DNA of 32,869 nucleotides from Patescibacteria group bacterium. Its GTDB lineage: Bacteria > Patescibacteriota > Microgenomatia > PFEM01 > JAHIFH01. The notes beneath the pieces were generated by a model. That model saw only the letters and a list, made by a program, of their open reading frames with translations, ran no database searches and was not told the origin of the DNA. The position numbers were made by a program, and so were the translations under genes. Positions 1-6,664 of this stretch are shown piece after piece (within the stretch, counting starts at the first letter, position 1; every line of letters starts with the position of its first letter). The stretch spans positions 1-32,869 of the forward strand of contig JAHIFH010000049.1 in assembly GCA_018900995.1 (NCBI GenBank), written 5' to 3'.

Positions 1-85
1 AATAGGTCTGTTTGAGAATGCTCTCAATCGATTTTTTCAGCAATCGAGCCCGGTTGCGGGTGGGAAGAATGATACTAACATTCAT
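1..85 (-). CDS. Family 2 glycosyltransferase, N-terminal fragment (runs off the left edge)
   Basis: Only the first 28 codons are inside the window. Translating leftward from an ATG at 85 gives MNVSIILPTRNRARLLKKSI followed by ESILKQTY. This is the first beta strand and helix of a GT-A fold family 2 glycosyltransferase: the 'SIILPTRNR' strand contacts the nucleotide sugar, and a 'SILKQTY' helix follows. The ATG overlaps the TGA of the upstream methyltransferase as ATGA, matching many junctions in this cluster and fixing the start. The acceptor, donor and catalytic aspartates lie outside the window, so the sugar specificity cannot be judged. It continues the same cluster beyond the left edge. 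Confidence 0.85.
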   Translation of the reverse strand, partial: MNVSIILPTRNRARLLKKSIESILKQTY

Positions 86-726
86 TGTTTTTTCCTCAAG
101 ACCAGCAGATACCTATTTTTCTTAAGCCAAGGAAATCCCCACCGATTAAGAATATTAAAAGGAGCATCCAGATATTTCACTTGATAAGCAAAAGGTTGGT
201 AGTTCCATTTGAGGCAGATGGCTTGAAACTGGTCGGTAATCTGTCTCAAGGTATGTTGCTGATGCCCAGGAGTAAGATAACGAACAATCGCCGCAGGTTG
301 GTAGGGTTTGATATGAGTTAAATCAGCGTAAAACTTATCCCACATAAGAGGCGACCTGATAACCAACATCCCGCCTGGCTTGAGAACCCGATTAATCTCA
401 GAAAGAATTTTATGAACATCAACAGGCAAAAAATGTTCTATCAGGTGGGAACAATGAATTGCCGGGACTGACTCGTCTTTGAAAGGTAAAGCCCTGGCAT
501 CAGCCCTTTTAACCTGATAGCCTTTTTCCTTACACTTTTTTATTGACTGACGATTCCAATCAATGCCTCTTATCTTTTTGGGTTTTTGAGCAAAAAACCT
601 TCCTTCGCCACAGCCAACATCCAAAATCCAATCATAATTTTTAAGATAAGAGTAGGCAATCTTATCCTCTTCTTTTTCTGGTTCGAATCTATATTTTTGC
701 CAAATTTTTTTTAATAATTTTTTCAT
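82..726 (-). CDS. Class I SAM-dependent methyltransferase
   Basis: A 214-residue Rossmann-fold methyltransferase of the Methyltransf_11 type. The SAM-binding motif I is LDVGCGEGRF at about residues 35-44. An acidic residue ends the next strand in GIDWN, and ADARALPF precedes the HCSHLIEHF segment that is typical of this family. LKPGGMLVI marks the post-motif strand. There are no membrane segments, so it is cytosolic. Its place between a flippase and a GT2 suggests methylation of a sugar or carrier intermediate, but the substrate cannot be read from the sequence. The ATG at 726 lies 4 nt after the flippase stop, and its own TGA overlaps the next start. Confidence 0.9.
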   Translation of the reverse strand: MKKLLKKIWQKYRFEPEKEEDKIAYSYLKNYDWILDVGCGEGRFFAQKPKKIRGIDWNRQSIKKCKEKGYQVKRADARALPFKDESVPAIHCSHLIEHFLPVDVHKILSEINRVLKPGGMLVIRSPLMWDKFYADLTHIKPYQPAAIVRYLTPGHQQHTLRQITDQFQAICLKWNYQPFAYQVKYLDAPFNILNRWGFPWLKKNRYLLVLRKKQ

Positions 727-730
727 TTGC

Positions 731-1960
731 TTAAGACTTCGTTATTCGGACAGCTTCAAAAATAAAGGCTATCGTTATCACCAGATTGCTTATAAGAACA
801 GCCGTCGCCACCCCGACTACTCCCCACCTCATCGCCAGCCAATAGATAAAAATGACTAGGACTAACAAGCGAATTACCTGCCATCTCGTTTCTATTTCTG
901 GCTTTCCCAGAGCATAAAAAACCGAACCGGTGGTGCTGGCGATTGATTCTAATAAACCAGCCAAAGCCAAAATCCGCAGGATAGAAACTAGCGGCAGCCA
1001 CTTTTCCCCTAAGAATATTTTAGTAAAAGGATAGGCAAAAATAAAAATTAATCCTGAAACGAGAATAGATAAAAAGAATACTCCTTGAAAAACTCTCAAA
1101 AAGGCTTTTCTTAATTGAGCTAAGTTATCTTGTAATTTGGAATAGGTGGGAAAAGTAACTTGAGAAATAACATGGCTAATTTCGGTTGCCGGGAGGTTAG
1201 AAATTTTGTAAGCCATTTGATAAAAACCTAGGGCGGTGACACCAAAAAACCGACCGACAAAAATATCATCCCCATGAGTAACCAGGAAAATTAAAATGCT
1301 TGAGCCAAAAACCCACCTGCCAAAATTAAAGAGCTCTGCTGTTTTTTTGATGTCTAAAACAAACCTCGGGCGCCAAGGATGAAGAAAATAACTGGTAATC
1401 AATCTTGCCAGACTGCCAGCTAAAAAGCCAAAAACTAGCGCCCAGGTATTTCGTAATATTAAAGCAGCGGTTACAGCAACAAGAAAATCAGCCAAAACTC
1501 CGCTCAGCTCATAAAAGAATTGTCTATTAAACTCCAAATCTTTTCTAAAATAAACAATGCCAATATTAGTGAAGGCCTGAACCAACAAAGAAAGACTAAT
1601 AACGCGGATAATGGGTATAGCTAATGGCGTCCCGAAGAAAGTAGCCGCATAAGGAGCAATTAAATAAAGAAAAGTGAAAAGAAAAACTCCCCTTAAAACT
1701 AGGGCTGCCCAAGCAGAATTGAGATAGTCTTCAATCTTTTCTTTCTTTTGAATTAAGGCTTGCTGGAAGCCAGTTTCGGAGAAAGTCTCTAGGGTTGCCA
1801 TTGAAAGAAGCGCAATTCCCATTAACCCAAAGTCATCAGGAGCTAAAAGACGAGCAAGAATGATTAGTCGCAAAAAAGAAAAAGCCCGAGAAACAATCCG
1901 AGTAGTAAAAACCCAAAAACCGCCTTTGAATGCCTTTTGTTTAAGACTTGCTTCAGCCAC
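731..1960 (-). CDS. Wzx-like polysaccharide flippase (first gene after the leader)
   Basis: A 409-residue multipass membrane protein with about 12 hydrophobic segments. It begins LKQKAFKGGFWVFTTRIVSR and continues with LIILARLLAPDDFGLMGIA, the hallmark N-terminus of the MATE/Wzx polysaccharide exporter group (Polysacc_synt, WzxC-like branch). Such proteins flip undecaprenyl-linked glycans across the cytoplasmic membrane. The start is a GTG at 1960; no in-frame ATG lies nearby and the ribosome-binding site is weak. It is the second flippase in the window and follows the terminator at 1987-2015, so it may sit in its own transcription unit with the methyltransferase and GT2 downstream. Confidence 0.9.
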   Translation of the reverse strand: MAEASLKQKAFKGGFWVFTTRIVSRAFSFLRLIILARLLAPDDFGLMGIALLSMATLETFSETGFQQALIQKKEKIEDYLNSAWAALVLRGVFLFTFLYLIAPYAATFFGTPLAIPIIRVISLSLLVQAFTNIGIVYFRKDLEFNRQFFYELSGVLADFLVAVTAALILRNTWALVFGFLAGSLARLITSYFLHPWRPRFVLDIKKTAELFNFGRWVFGSSILIFLVTHGDDIFVGRFFGVTALGFYQMAYKISNLPATEISHVISQVTFPTYSKLQDNLAQLRKAFLRVFQGVFFLSILVSGLIFIFAYPFTKIFLGEKWLPLVSILRILALAGLLESIASTTGSVFYALGKPEIETRWQVIRLLVLVIFIYWLAMRWGVVGVATAVLISNLVITIAFIFEAVRITKS

Positions 1961-1986
1961 TAGGTCAATTCTATCATAAAGCCAAC

Positions 1987-2015
1987 AAAAAAGAGTGCCT
2001 ACGGCACTCCTTTTT
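1987..2015 (-). terminator. Rho-independent terminator
   Basis: Perfect 7-bp stem GAGTGCC / GGCACTC with a 3-nt loop. The arms are at 1993-1999 and 2003-2009. A run of A on the plus-strand left side gives a run of six U in the minus-strand transcript. On the plus strand the hairpin is followed by C then five T, so it could also stop rightward transcription. It lies 87 nt beyond the GT2 stop codon and 27 nt before the flippase start. Confidence 0.85.
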
Positions 2016-2050
2016 GAGATCCTCAGGTGTGAAAATCAATTCACTCTTCC

Positions 2051-2079
2051 AAAATAGCCAATTAATTTTGACATGTCAA
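2051..2079 (-). promoter_or_regulatory. Sigma-70-like promoter in the leader
   Basis: Read on the minus strand: TTGACA at 2079-2074, a 17-nt spacer, then TATTTT at 2056-2051. The -35 is a perfect consensus, the spacing is ideal, and the -10 matches TATAAT at four of six positions. Predicted transcription start is near 2044. It is the best promoter match noticed in the window and lies in the only real intergenic gap. The consensus is that of ordinary bacterial housekeeping sigma; start-site mapping is not available. Confidence 0.55.
2068..2079. promoter_or_regulatory. Perfect 12-bp palindrome over the -35 element
   Basis: TTGACATGTCAA reads identically on both strands and contains the minus-strand -35 hexamer. 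A dyad at this place is the usual form of an operator for a dimeric repressor. No regulator gene is in the window, so a bound protein is inference only. It also places a TTGACA on the plus strand, but no matching -10 or gene follows there. Confidence 0.4.
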
Positions 2080-2101
2080 GTACCAATTCTAATTTTTTCG
2101 A

Positions 2102-3100
2102 CTACAACCACAGCTTTCTTTTTCCTGGCTTGGCGAGAGTAAAAGAGATTGCTAATTTTAAATTAATTAAAATTTTATTCCAAAATCTCGGCTTAAGCAT
2201 CGCCATTGGCAAATAAAATAAGGAAATAATTAACCAATTAAAAATAAGCGCCCATTTTATAGAAGCTGTTTTAAACCAAGAATAATGCTTCTCACAAAAA
2301 AACAAGAGACTAGCAAAGTTGCGTTGATAGTAATCAAACTGATTCTTTTTTTGGGAAATAACTTGGGCAACGCTAGCACCTCGCAGATGGATAATTTGCG
2401 CCGCTGGCTCAACTAAAGTTTTCCAGCCAGCTTTTTGGATTCTTTTGCTCAAATCAGAGTCTTCAAAATAAAAGGGAATCTTTTCATCAAAAAGACCAAC
2501 TTGGTCAAGAACTTTTTTCCTAACCATCAGAGCTGCCCCTGATAATTGTTCAATGATATGGGGATTTTTAGGATCAATCGGACAGAAAAGAAGACTTCTT
2601 AAAAAAGGTATTTTCAAAAAGATTTTTCTGAAGAAGGGATTGTAATAAAACAAGGCGCTCGCCACTGATGGATAACGGAGATAAACAGGATCAATTTGGA
2701 TACTGCTATCTTTGTTTAAGATTAAGGGGCAAACAGCACCGGCTTTTTTATTCTGGCTAAGGTGCCGGGCTAACTTAGCAATAGCGTCTTTCTGAACAAT
2801 CGTATCGGAATTCAAAAACATAATTAAATCACCTTTGGCAACTCTAATTCCCTGATTATTGCCCTTGGCAAAGCCTAGATTTTTCTTATTTTCAATAAGT
2901 CTAATTTTGATTTTTTGATTTTTTGATTTTTTGATTTTTTTCACTATTTCCGGACTACCATCAGTTGAGCCATTGTCCACGACGATGATCTCGGTGGTTG
3001 GTGGTCGGTGACTGGTGGTTAGTGAACTTAAGATTGAATCCAGACAGTTCCTCAATAATTTTTTGGTATTCCACGAGAGAACTATAATTGATATCTTCAT
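2102..3100 (-). CDS. Family 2 glycosyltransferase with two embedded repeat tracts
   Basis: A 332-residue GT-A fold transferase of the rhamnosyltransferase-like GT2 group. It starts KISIIVLSWNTKKLLRNCLD, has the UDP/dTDP-binding VDNGSTDGS at about residues 41-49, the NLGFAKGNNQG turn, the metal-binding FLNSDT, and the acceptor-side FEDSDLSKRIQKAGW. A hydrophobic C-terminal stretch (about 280-300) may anchor it to the membrane. Two simple repeats lie in frame near the N-terminus: a heptamer array encoding residues 25-36 and a perfect octamer tract encoding residues 54-64, both in loops of the fold. The ATG overlaps the four-helix-bundle stop as ATGA. It is the last gene before the terminator. 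Confidence 0.93.
   Translation of the reverse strand: MKISIIVLSWNTKKLLRNCLDSILSSLTTSHRPPTTEIIVVDNGSTDGSPEIVKKIKKSKNQKIKIRLIENKKNLGFAKGNNQGIRVAKGDLIMFLNSDTIVQKDAIAKLARHLSQNKKAGAVCPLILNKDSSIQIDPVYLRYPSVASALFYYNPFFRKIFLKIPFLRSLLFCPIDPKNPHIIEQLSGAALMVRKKVLDQVGLFDEKIPFYFEDSDLSKRIQKAGWKTLVEPAAQIIHLRGASVAQVISQKKNQFDYYQRNFASLLFFCEKHYSWFKTASIKWALIFNWLIISLFYLPMAMLKPRFWNKILINLKLAISFTLAKPGKRKLWL
2909..2940. repeat. Perfect (GATTTTTT)x4 tract inside a glycosyltransferase gene
   Basis: Four exact tandem copies of the octamer GATTTTTT on the plus strand, followed by one more T. In the coding (minus) strand they encode a lysine-rich stretch, IKKSKNQKIK, at about residues 55-64 of the GT2, between DNGSTDGS and NLGFAKG. 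Eight is not a multiple of three, so loss or gain of one copy shifts the frame after about 55 codons. This is the layout of a slipped-strand contingency locus. Confidence 0.9.
2993..3027 (+). repeat. Heptamer array (RGTGRYY-type), five units, plus orientation
   Basis: Five adjacent 7-nt units read on the plus strand, including GGTGGTT twice, GGTGGTC, GGTGACT and the degenerate AGTGAAC. The array is inside the GT2 coding frame and encodes residues 25-36, an unusual Thr/Pro/His loop between helix 1 and strand 2 of the transferase. It has the opposite orientation to the array at 3476-3503. Confidence 0.75.
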
Positions 3101-3471
3101 CTTTTTAACTTTTTTCTTAGTGATTTTATAAGAGAGCTTATTGAAACTATCAATTGTTCATATCTTTCTATAAGCTGACTGCTTTTCTTCTTACCAATAT
3201 AATCGAGCTCTGTAGAAATTATGAGGTGAGAAATAACTTCTCCCGCTGAACCTCTCGCATTTATTAAAAAACTAATAAGTTCTTTGGTTGTTTGCCGATA
3301 GAATCCTTCCGCAATATTTGCCATCACCGAAATTGCTGCTCTTCGCAATTGAGATGTTAGTCCAAATTTTTCACTAGTGGGAAAGGTGGCAGTTAATTTA
3401 TAAATTTCGACCACTAAGTCTTTAGATTTCATCCAAATTCTTAGTTCTTTTAAGTTTTTAATCTTTTTCAT
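3097..3471 (-). CDS. Four-helix-bundle protein (23S rRNA intervening-sequence / Avd-like family)
   Basis: A 124-residue soluble, helical protein. The signature LRRAAISVMANIAEGFYR at about residues 43-60 is diagnostic of the S23-IVP four-helix-bundle family; the N-terminal LRIWMKSKDLVVEIYKLTATFP and the C-terminal LIISTELDYIGKK segments also fit. Members form pentamers, and the accessory protein Avd of diversity-generating retroelements belongs to the same family; the role of free-standing copies is not established. The ATG at 3471 was chosen because the longer reading would translate the heptamer array and overlap the flippase. It sits 23 nt after the flippase stop and its TGA overlaps the GT2 ATG. 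It is out of character in a glycan operon and is flanked by heptamer arrays. Confidence 0.9.
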   Translation of the reverse strand: MKKIKNLKELRIWMKSKDLVVEIYKLTATFPTSEKFGLTSQLRRAAISVMANIAEGFYRQTTKELISFLINARGSAGEVISHLIISTELDYIGKKKSSQLIERYEQLIVSISSLIKSLRKKLKR

Positions 3472-3475
3472 CACA

Positions 3476-3503
3476 AACCACCAACCACTAACAACTAACC
3501 ACT
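3476..3503 (-). repeat. Heptamer array (RGTGRYY-type), four units, minus orientation
   Basis: On the minus strand: AGTGGTT, AGTTGTT, AGTGGTT, GGTGGTT in strict 7-nt phase, followed by the further degenerate TGTGATG whose ATG is the four-helix-bundle start. The flippase TAG stop (3497-3495) is formed inside the array, at the junction of its first two units, so the array has shaped the end of one gene and the leader of the next. Confidence 0.75.
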
Positions 3504-4724
3504 TCTCAATACCTTCCAAACAAACCAATTATTGATAAGCAATCCCGCTGCCTCTCCTCCCAGCACTGCCCAAGCAGCGCCCAAAACTGAATAACGAGGA
3601 ATCAAAAATAAACATAAAAAAATGGCGATTAAAAAGTTTAACACTGCCAATGGTAAAAATCGTCTCACTTTTGGTGAATTGAGAATGATATTGGCAGGCA
3701 AAGCATTAACAAAAAATAAAACTAAAGCGACCCCTAAAACAGAAAGCACAGGCGCCGCCGGTAAATAATCTTGACCATAGGAAAAACTGACAATCCATTT
3801 GGCAAAAAATACCAAAACCAAAGAGAAAGGCAGAGAAAACAGAAATAAAACTCCTAAGCCTCTTTTATAAACGGCTGCTAGATTTTTTTTATCATTAACA
3901 AACAGTCTTGAAGAAAGAGGAAAGAGGGCTAAAGCCAAAGACTGAGGAATTAAAATCATTGCTTCAATAAATTTAAAAGCACTCCCATAAAGACCAGTAA
4001 AATAAGCCCCTTTTAAAATACCAACCAAAACAAGAGAAAGGCGCAAATAAAAAACAGCTAAAATTGTTAAGGCAGCAAAAACCCAGGATTGGCTAAGAGC
4101 TTTTCGCCAAAATCCTCTGTCGACAACCCAGTTAAGAGGAAGATGCCAAGATGATGATTTGACCAAAAAAATAAGAGCAATAATTAACTGCCCCAAAACA
4201 TAGGCAAGTAAAATCCAAATCAAAGAAAGTTGGGCGAAAACAAAAGTTATTCCCAAAAAGGCAGTCAAGCTAATCGTACCGACATTGGCCATCGCCATAT
4301 ATTCCATTTTCTCCTGAGCATTTTGGAAACTGGCAATTAGATAAGTCAGGCTGTAAGGAATTAAGGAGAGACCAAAAATAGCTAAATAAAAAATTTGTTT
4401 TAACGGCTGGCCGAGAATAATCCCTAAAAATAAAGCGGCAAAATAGGCAAAAATCGCCAAAAGAAATCGCAAAGGTAAAAGCCGAGAAAAATAGAATTGA
4501 GTTTTTTCTGGTTTCCTAGAGATATCTCGAAGAACTAATCTCTCAATACCAAAGTCAGCTACGGGAACAAAGTTGTAAATAAAAGCCAGAGTAAAATTAT
4601 AAATCCCAAAAGTCTCAACTCCTAAAACCCGCGCCAGAAAAATAAAATAAAAAAAACCAATCCCCCGAGCAATTATTTGGGAAAGGGAGAGAAAAAGAGT
4701 GTTTTTGGCAATTTTGCGAACCAT
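3495..4724 (-). CDS. Wzx-like polysaccharide flippase
   Basis: A 409-residue multipass membrane protein with about 12 hydrophobic segments. The start, RKIAKNTLFLSLSQIIARGI, then FLARVLGVETFGIYNFTLAF and VADFGIERLVLRDIS, is typical of the RfbX/Wzx family that flips lipid-linked oligosaccharides. It is clearly different in sequence from the other flippase at 731-1960. The ATG at 4724 is preceded closely by GAGGGG. The upstream GT-C gene ends 37 nt away. The last two residues and the TAG stop come from the heptamer array at 3476-3503, so the C-terminus may have been trimmed or altered; the transmembrane core is full length for the family. Confidence 0.92.
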   Translation of the reverse strand: MVRKIAKNTLFLSLSQIIARGIGFFYFIFLARVLGVETFGIYNFTLAFIYNFVPVADFGIERLVLRDISRKPEKTQFYFSRLLPLRFLLAIFAYFAALFLGIILGQPLKQIFYLAIFGLSLIPYSLTYLIASFQNAQEKMEYMAMANVGTISLTAFLGITFVFAQLSLIWILLAYVLGQLIIALIFLVKSSSWHLPLNWVVDRGFWRKALSQSWVFAALTILAVFYLRLSLVLVGILKGAYFTGLYGSAFKFIEAMILIPQSLALALFPLSSRLFVNDKKNLAAVYKRGLGVLFLFSLPFSLVLVFFAKWIVSFSYGQDYLPAAPVLSVLGVALVLFFVNALPANIILNSPKVRRFLPLAVLNFLIAIFLCLFLIPRYSVLGAAWAVLGGEAAGLLINNWFVWKVLRSG

Positions 4725-4761
4725 CCCCTCAATTTTACCACTTTAGCGATTTCGTCACTAA

Positions 4762-6333
4762 TCAATTCCCCCAAGAATAAAGCCAGGCTGGCCAAGTATC
4801 GTATGGGTCGGGATCAAGAGAAAAACGACTGAATTCGATCTCCAGTTGAAGATTATTCTCGATATGCTCCAAAGCATCTTTAGGCAAAAAAGGAATCTCA
4901 TGCCCATCGATAAAAACAAAACCCTTGGGATTAGTTCTGATAACCTGGAGGAGGTCATTTTTGTCTGTAATTGCCCCAAAGCTCAAAGTGTTCTCTCTTT
5001 TTTCCCCTCTTTCTACTCTATAACTAAGCCGCTCGGCTTGGCGAATCCAAAAAGCATTAGGGTAATCTCTGCCTAAATACCAAACAATTTTATCTCCCCA
5101 GGTATCAATCACCACGACTGGCTGGTCAGACTGTGCATTTTGTTTTTTTATTAAATCATAGGCAAGATGGTAATCAACCAGAGGAATTTGTTTCATATCG
5201 GCATTCGGCGAATAAAATAAGCGTGGTTTAAAAGTAAACTTGTGACCATTAATAACCAACAAACAAACAAAAAAGAAAAGGAGAACTACTTGAAGTCTTG
5301 ACGATTTCCGCAACCACCAACGACTGACATTATCAAGAAAATAAACTAAATAAGCAAAGAAAAATATTGGAAAAATAGGATAAAGATAGCGAACATCAAG
5401 CCAAGAGAAAAAGAAAATAACCGCTACCAGGTGAGTTGCCAAAACGGTCACTAAAAAGAAGTGCTTTTTTTCTTTAGTGGAAAGAGCAAGTAAAATCCCA
5501 AGAAATGCCAAAAAAGAGACTAGCGAATATTGCCGCCACAAAAAGGAATGATAATACCAAAAATTATTATATATTTTCAGGGGTAACTCACGCTGTATAA
5601 CTATTGCCTCAAAGATGGTGCCCAGTCCAGACTGCCAAAGGAGCCAGAACAAAACAAGAAAAATCAAGCCAGTAATAATTTTCTGTTTACCAGTTAGGTG
5701 TCTTAAAAACCTGATTACATCTTTTCTGGCGAAAAAGATAATATAGGCAACTCCAGCCAGGACAAGTGTCGCTGCCCAGAGATGAGCCAGCAGAGAAATG
5801 ATTAGAAAAAGGGCAGGGATGATTAAATCTCGATAAGCCACTTTCTCTTTTCTCATCTTCTCAAATAGTTGGCAAAGGAAATAGGCGGTTATCAAATAAG
5901 CCAACTGAAGTAAAGCATAACTCCTTGCTTGACGCGACCAAGTAATTTCAATGACGGAAAAAGTGGTTAAGATAGCCACCCCTAAGCCAATTCTTTTATT
6001 AAAGAGTCTTGAAAAAACGAGAAAGACAACCAGGATCGTTAAAGTTCCCCAAATTACCGAAGGAAAACGAGCAGCAAATTCATTCACCCCCAAGAACTTC
6101 ATTGAAAAGGCAGTGAGATAATGATTAAGCAAGTTTCTTGTTTCAAAATAGCCAGTGACTGTTTGAGGATAACCGCTCTCGACAATGGCGGCGGCAAACT
6201 GACCCGTAGAAAACTCATCAATCCAAAAGGGGTAATTGGCTGAAAGACCATAAATTCGATAAAAAAAGCCAACAACTAATAAAACTGCCAAAATTAATAT
6301 TATTAGTAAGCTATCTTTCTTCTTTTTTCGCAC
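4762..6333 (-). CDS. GT-C glycosyltransferase (PMT/ArnT-like, GT39/GT83 type)
   Basis: A 523-residue membrane protein. After the first membrane segment comes the outer loop YPFWIDEFSTGQ with the paired acidic residues D39-E40 that form the GT-C active site. The family motifs FAARFPSVIWGTL and SRQARSYALLQL follow, then about ten further hydrophobic segments and a soluble C-terminal part of roughly 150 residues. Such enzymes move a sugar from a polyprenyl phosphate onto an acceptor on the outer face of the membrane. The start is GTG at 6333; no in-frame ATG is near, and a strong Shine-Dalgarno lies 9 nt upstream. The start overlaps the preceding small membrane gene by 23 nt. Confidence 0.92.
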   Translation of the reverse strand: MRKKKKDSLLIILILAVLLVVGFFYRIYGLSANYPFWIDEFSTGQFAAAIVESGYPQTVTGYFETRNLLNHYLTAFSMKFLGVNEFAARFPSVIWGTLTILVVFLVFSRLFNKRIGLGVAILTTFSVIEITWSRQARSYALLQLAYLITAYFLCQLFEKMRKEKVAYRDLIIPALFLIISLLAHLWAATLVLAGVAYIIFFARKDVIRFLRHLTGKQKIITGLIFLVLFWLLWQSGLGTIFEAIVIQRELPLKIYNNFWYYHSFLWRQYSLVSFLAFLGILLALSTKEKKHFFLVTVLATHLVAVIFFFSWLDVRYLYPIFPIFFFAYLVYFLDNVSRWWLRKSSRLQVVLLFFFVCLLVINGHKFTFKPRLFYSPNADMKQIPLVDYHLAYDLIKKQNAQSDQPVVVIDTWGDKIVWYLGRDYPNAFWIRQAERLSYRVERGEKRENTLSFGAITDKNDLLQVIRTNPKGFVFIDGHEIPFLPKDALEHIENNLQLEIEFSRFSLDPDPYDTWPAWLYSWGN

Positions 6334-6664
6334 TTTTTCTTTCCTCCTTTAAATACTCGATAAACATCTGTGCTATGCCGACTACTAAAAACATATAAGC
6401 CCAGATAGCGGCTTTTTCAGCAATCAGCTCTTTCTTTAGAATCAACAAAAATGGACACATCGCCAAAAATATTAAACCACCAGCAACAGAAACTCTTCCT
6501 TCAAAATTGTAAAGCCAGATACTTATAATCCATAAACCAATCAAAAAGAAAATGATTAAACCGCTAATGGAAGTAAAAACAAATATATTGAATAAAATGC
6601 CAATTCCGGCTAAAAGCAGTAGCCAAAATTTATATTTCTCCAAAAAAATTCTAATTTTTCTCAT
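6311..6664 (-). CDS. Small multipass membrane protein of unknown function
   Basis: A 117-residue protein, not recognised. It has a basic N-terminus (MRKIRIFLEKYKF), then three to four hydrophobic segments (about 13-32, 34-52, 61-77, 85-103) and a charged C-terminal tail rich in Lys/Glu. No catalytic motif is seen. It overlaps the 1174-aa gene by 14 nt and the GT-C gene by 23 nt, so translation of all three is probably coupled. The position between two GT-C-type proteins suggests an accessory subunit or a small lipid-carrier handling protein, but that is only inferred from context. Confidence 0.8.
   Translation of the reverse strand: MRKIRIFLEKYKFWLLLLAGIGILFNIFVFTSISGLIIFFLIGLWIISIWLYNFEGRVSVAGGLIFLAMCPFLLILKKELIAEKAAIWAYMFLVVGIAQMFIEYLKEERKSAKKEER
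6343..6350 (-). promoter_or_regulatory. Strong Shine-Dalgarno that fixes a GTG start
   Basis: AAAGGAGG on the minus strand, 9 nt before the GTG at 6333, inside the end of the small membrane protein gene. It supports the GTG as the true start of the GT-C transferase, whose N-terminal membrane segment would be lost with any later start. Confidence 0.8.

Larger units (their letters stand above)
1961..2101 (-). promoter_or_regulatory. Only sizeable non-coding gap: leader of the second flippase
   Basis: This 141-nt stretch separates the GT2 stop from the flippase GTG; all other gaps in the window are under 40 nt. In the direction of transcription it holds a sigma-70-like promoter (2051-2079), a short hairpin with 5-bp arms at 2029-2033 and 2040-2044, and a strong intrinsic terminator (1987-2015). 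No convincing ORF is present. The order promoter, terminator, gene is what a transcription attenuator would show. Alternatively the terminator simply ends the long upstream operon and the true promoter of the flippase is weaker and unseen. Confidence 0.5.

Noticed and set aside
1948..2142. Plus-strand open frame across the leader
   Set aside because: It crosses the terminator hairpin, overlaps two genes on the other strand, and shows no family motif.
3097..3471. Complete diversity-generating retroelement
   Set aside because: No reverse transcriptase and no adenine-biased template/variable repeat pair was seen in the window.
2993..3503. CRISPR-like array
   Set aside because: Units are 7 nt without spacers and differ from one another; no cas genes are present.
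5312..5325. Possible fourth heptamer array (AGTCGTT, GGTGGTT on the minus strand)
   Set aside because: Only two units, one with a mismatch, inside a GT-C frame encoding SRWW; too short to tell from chance.
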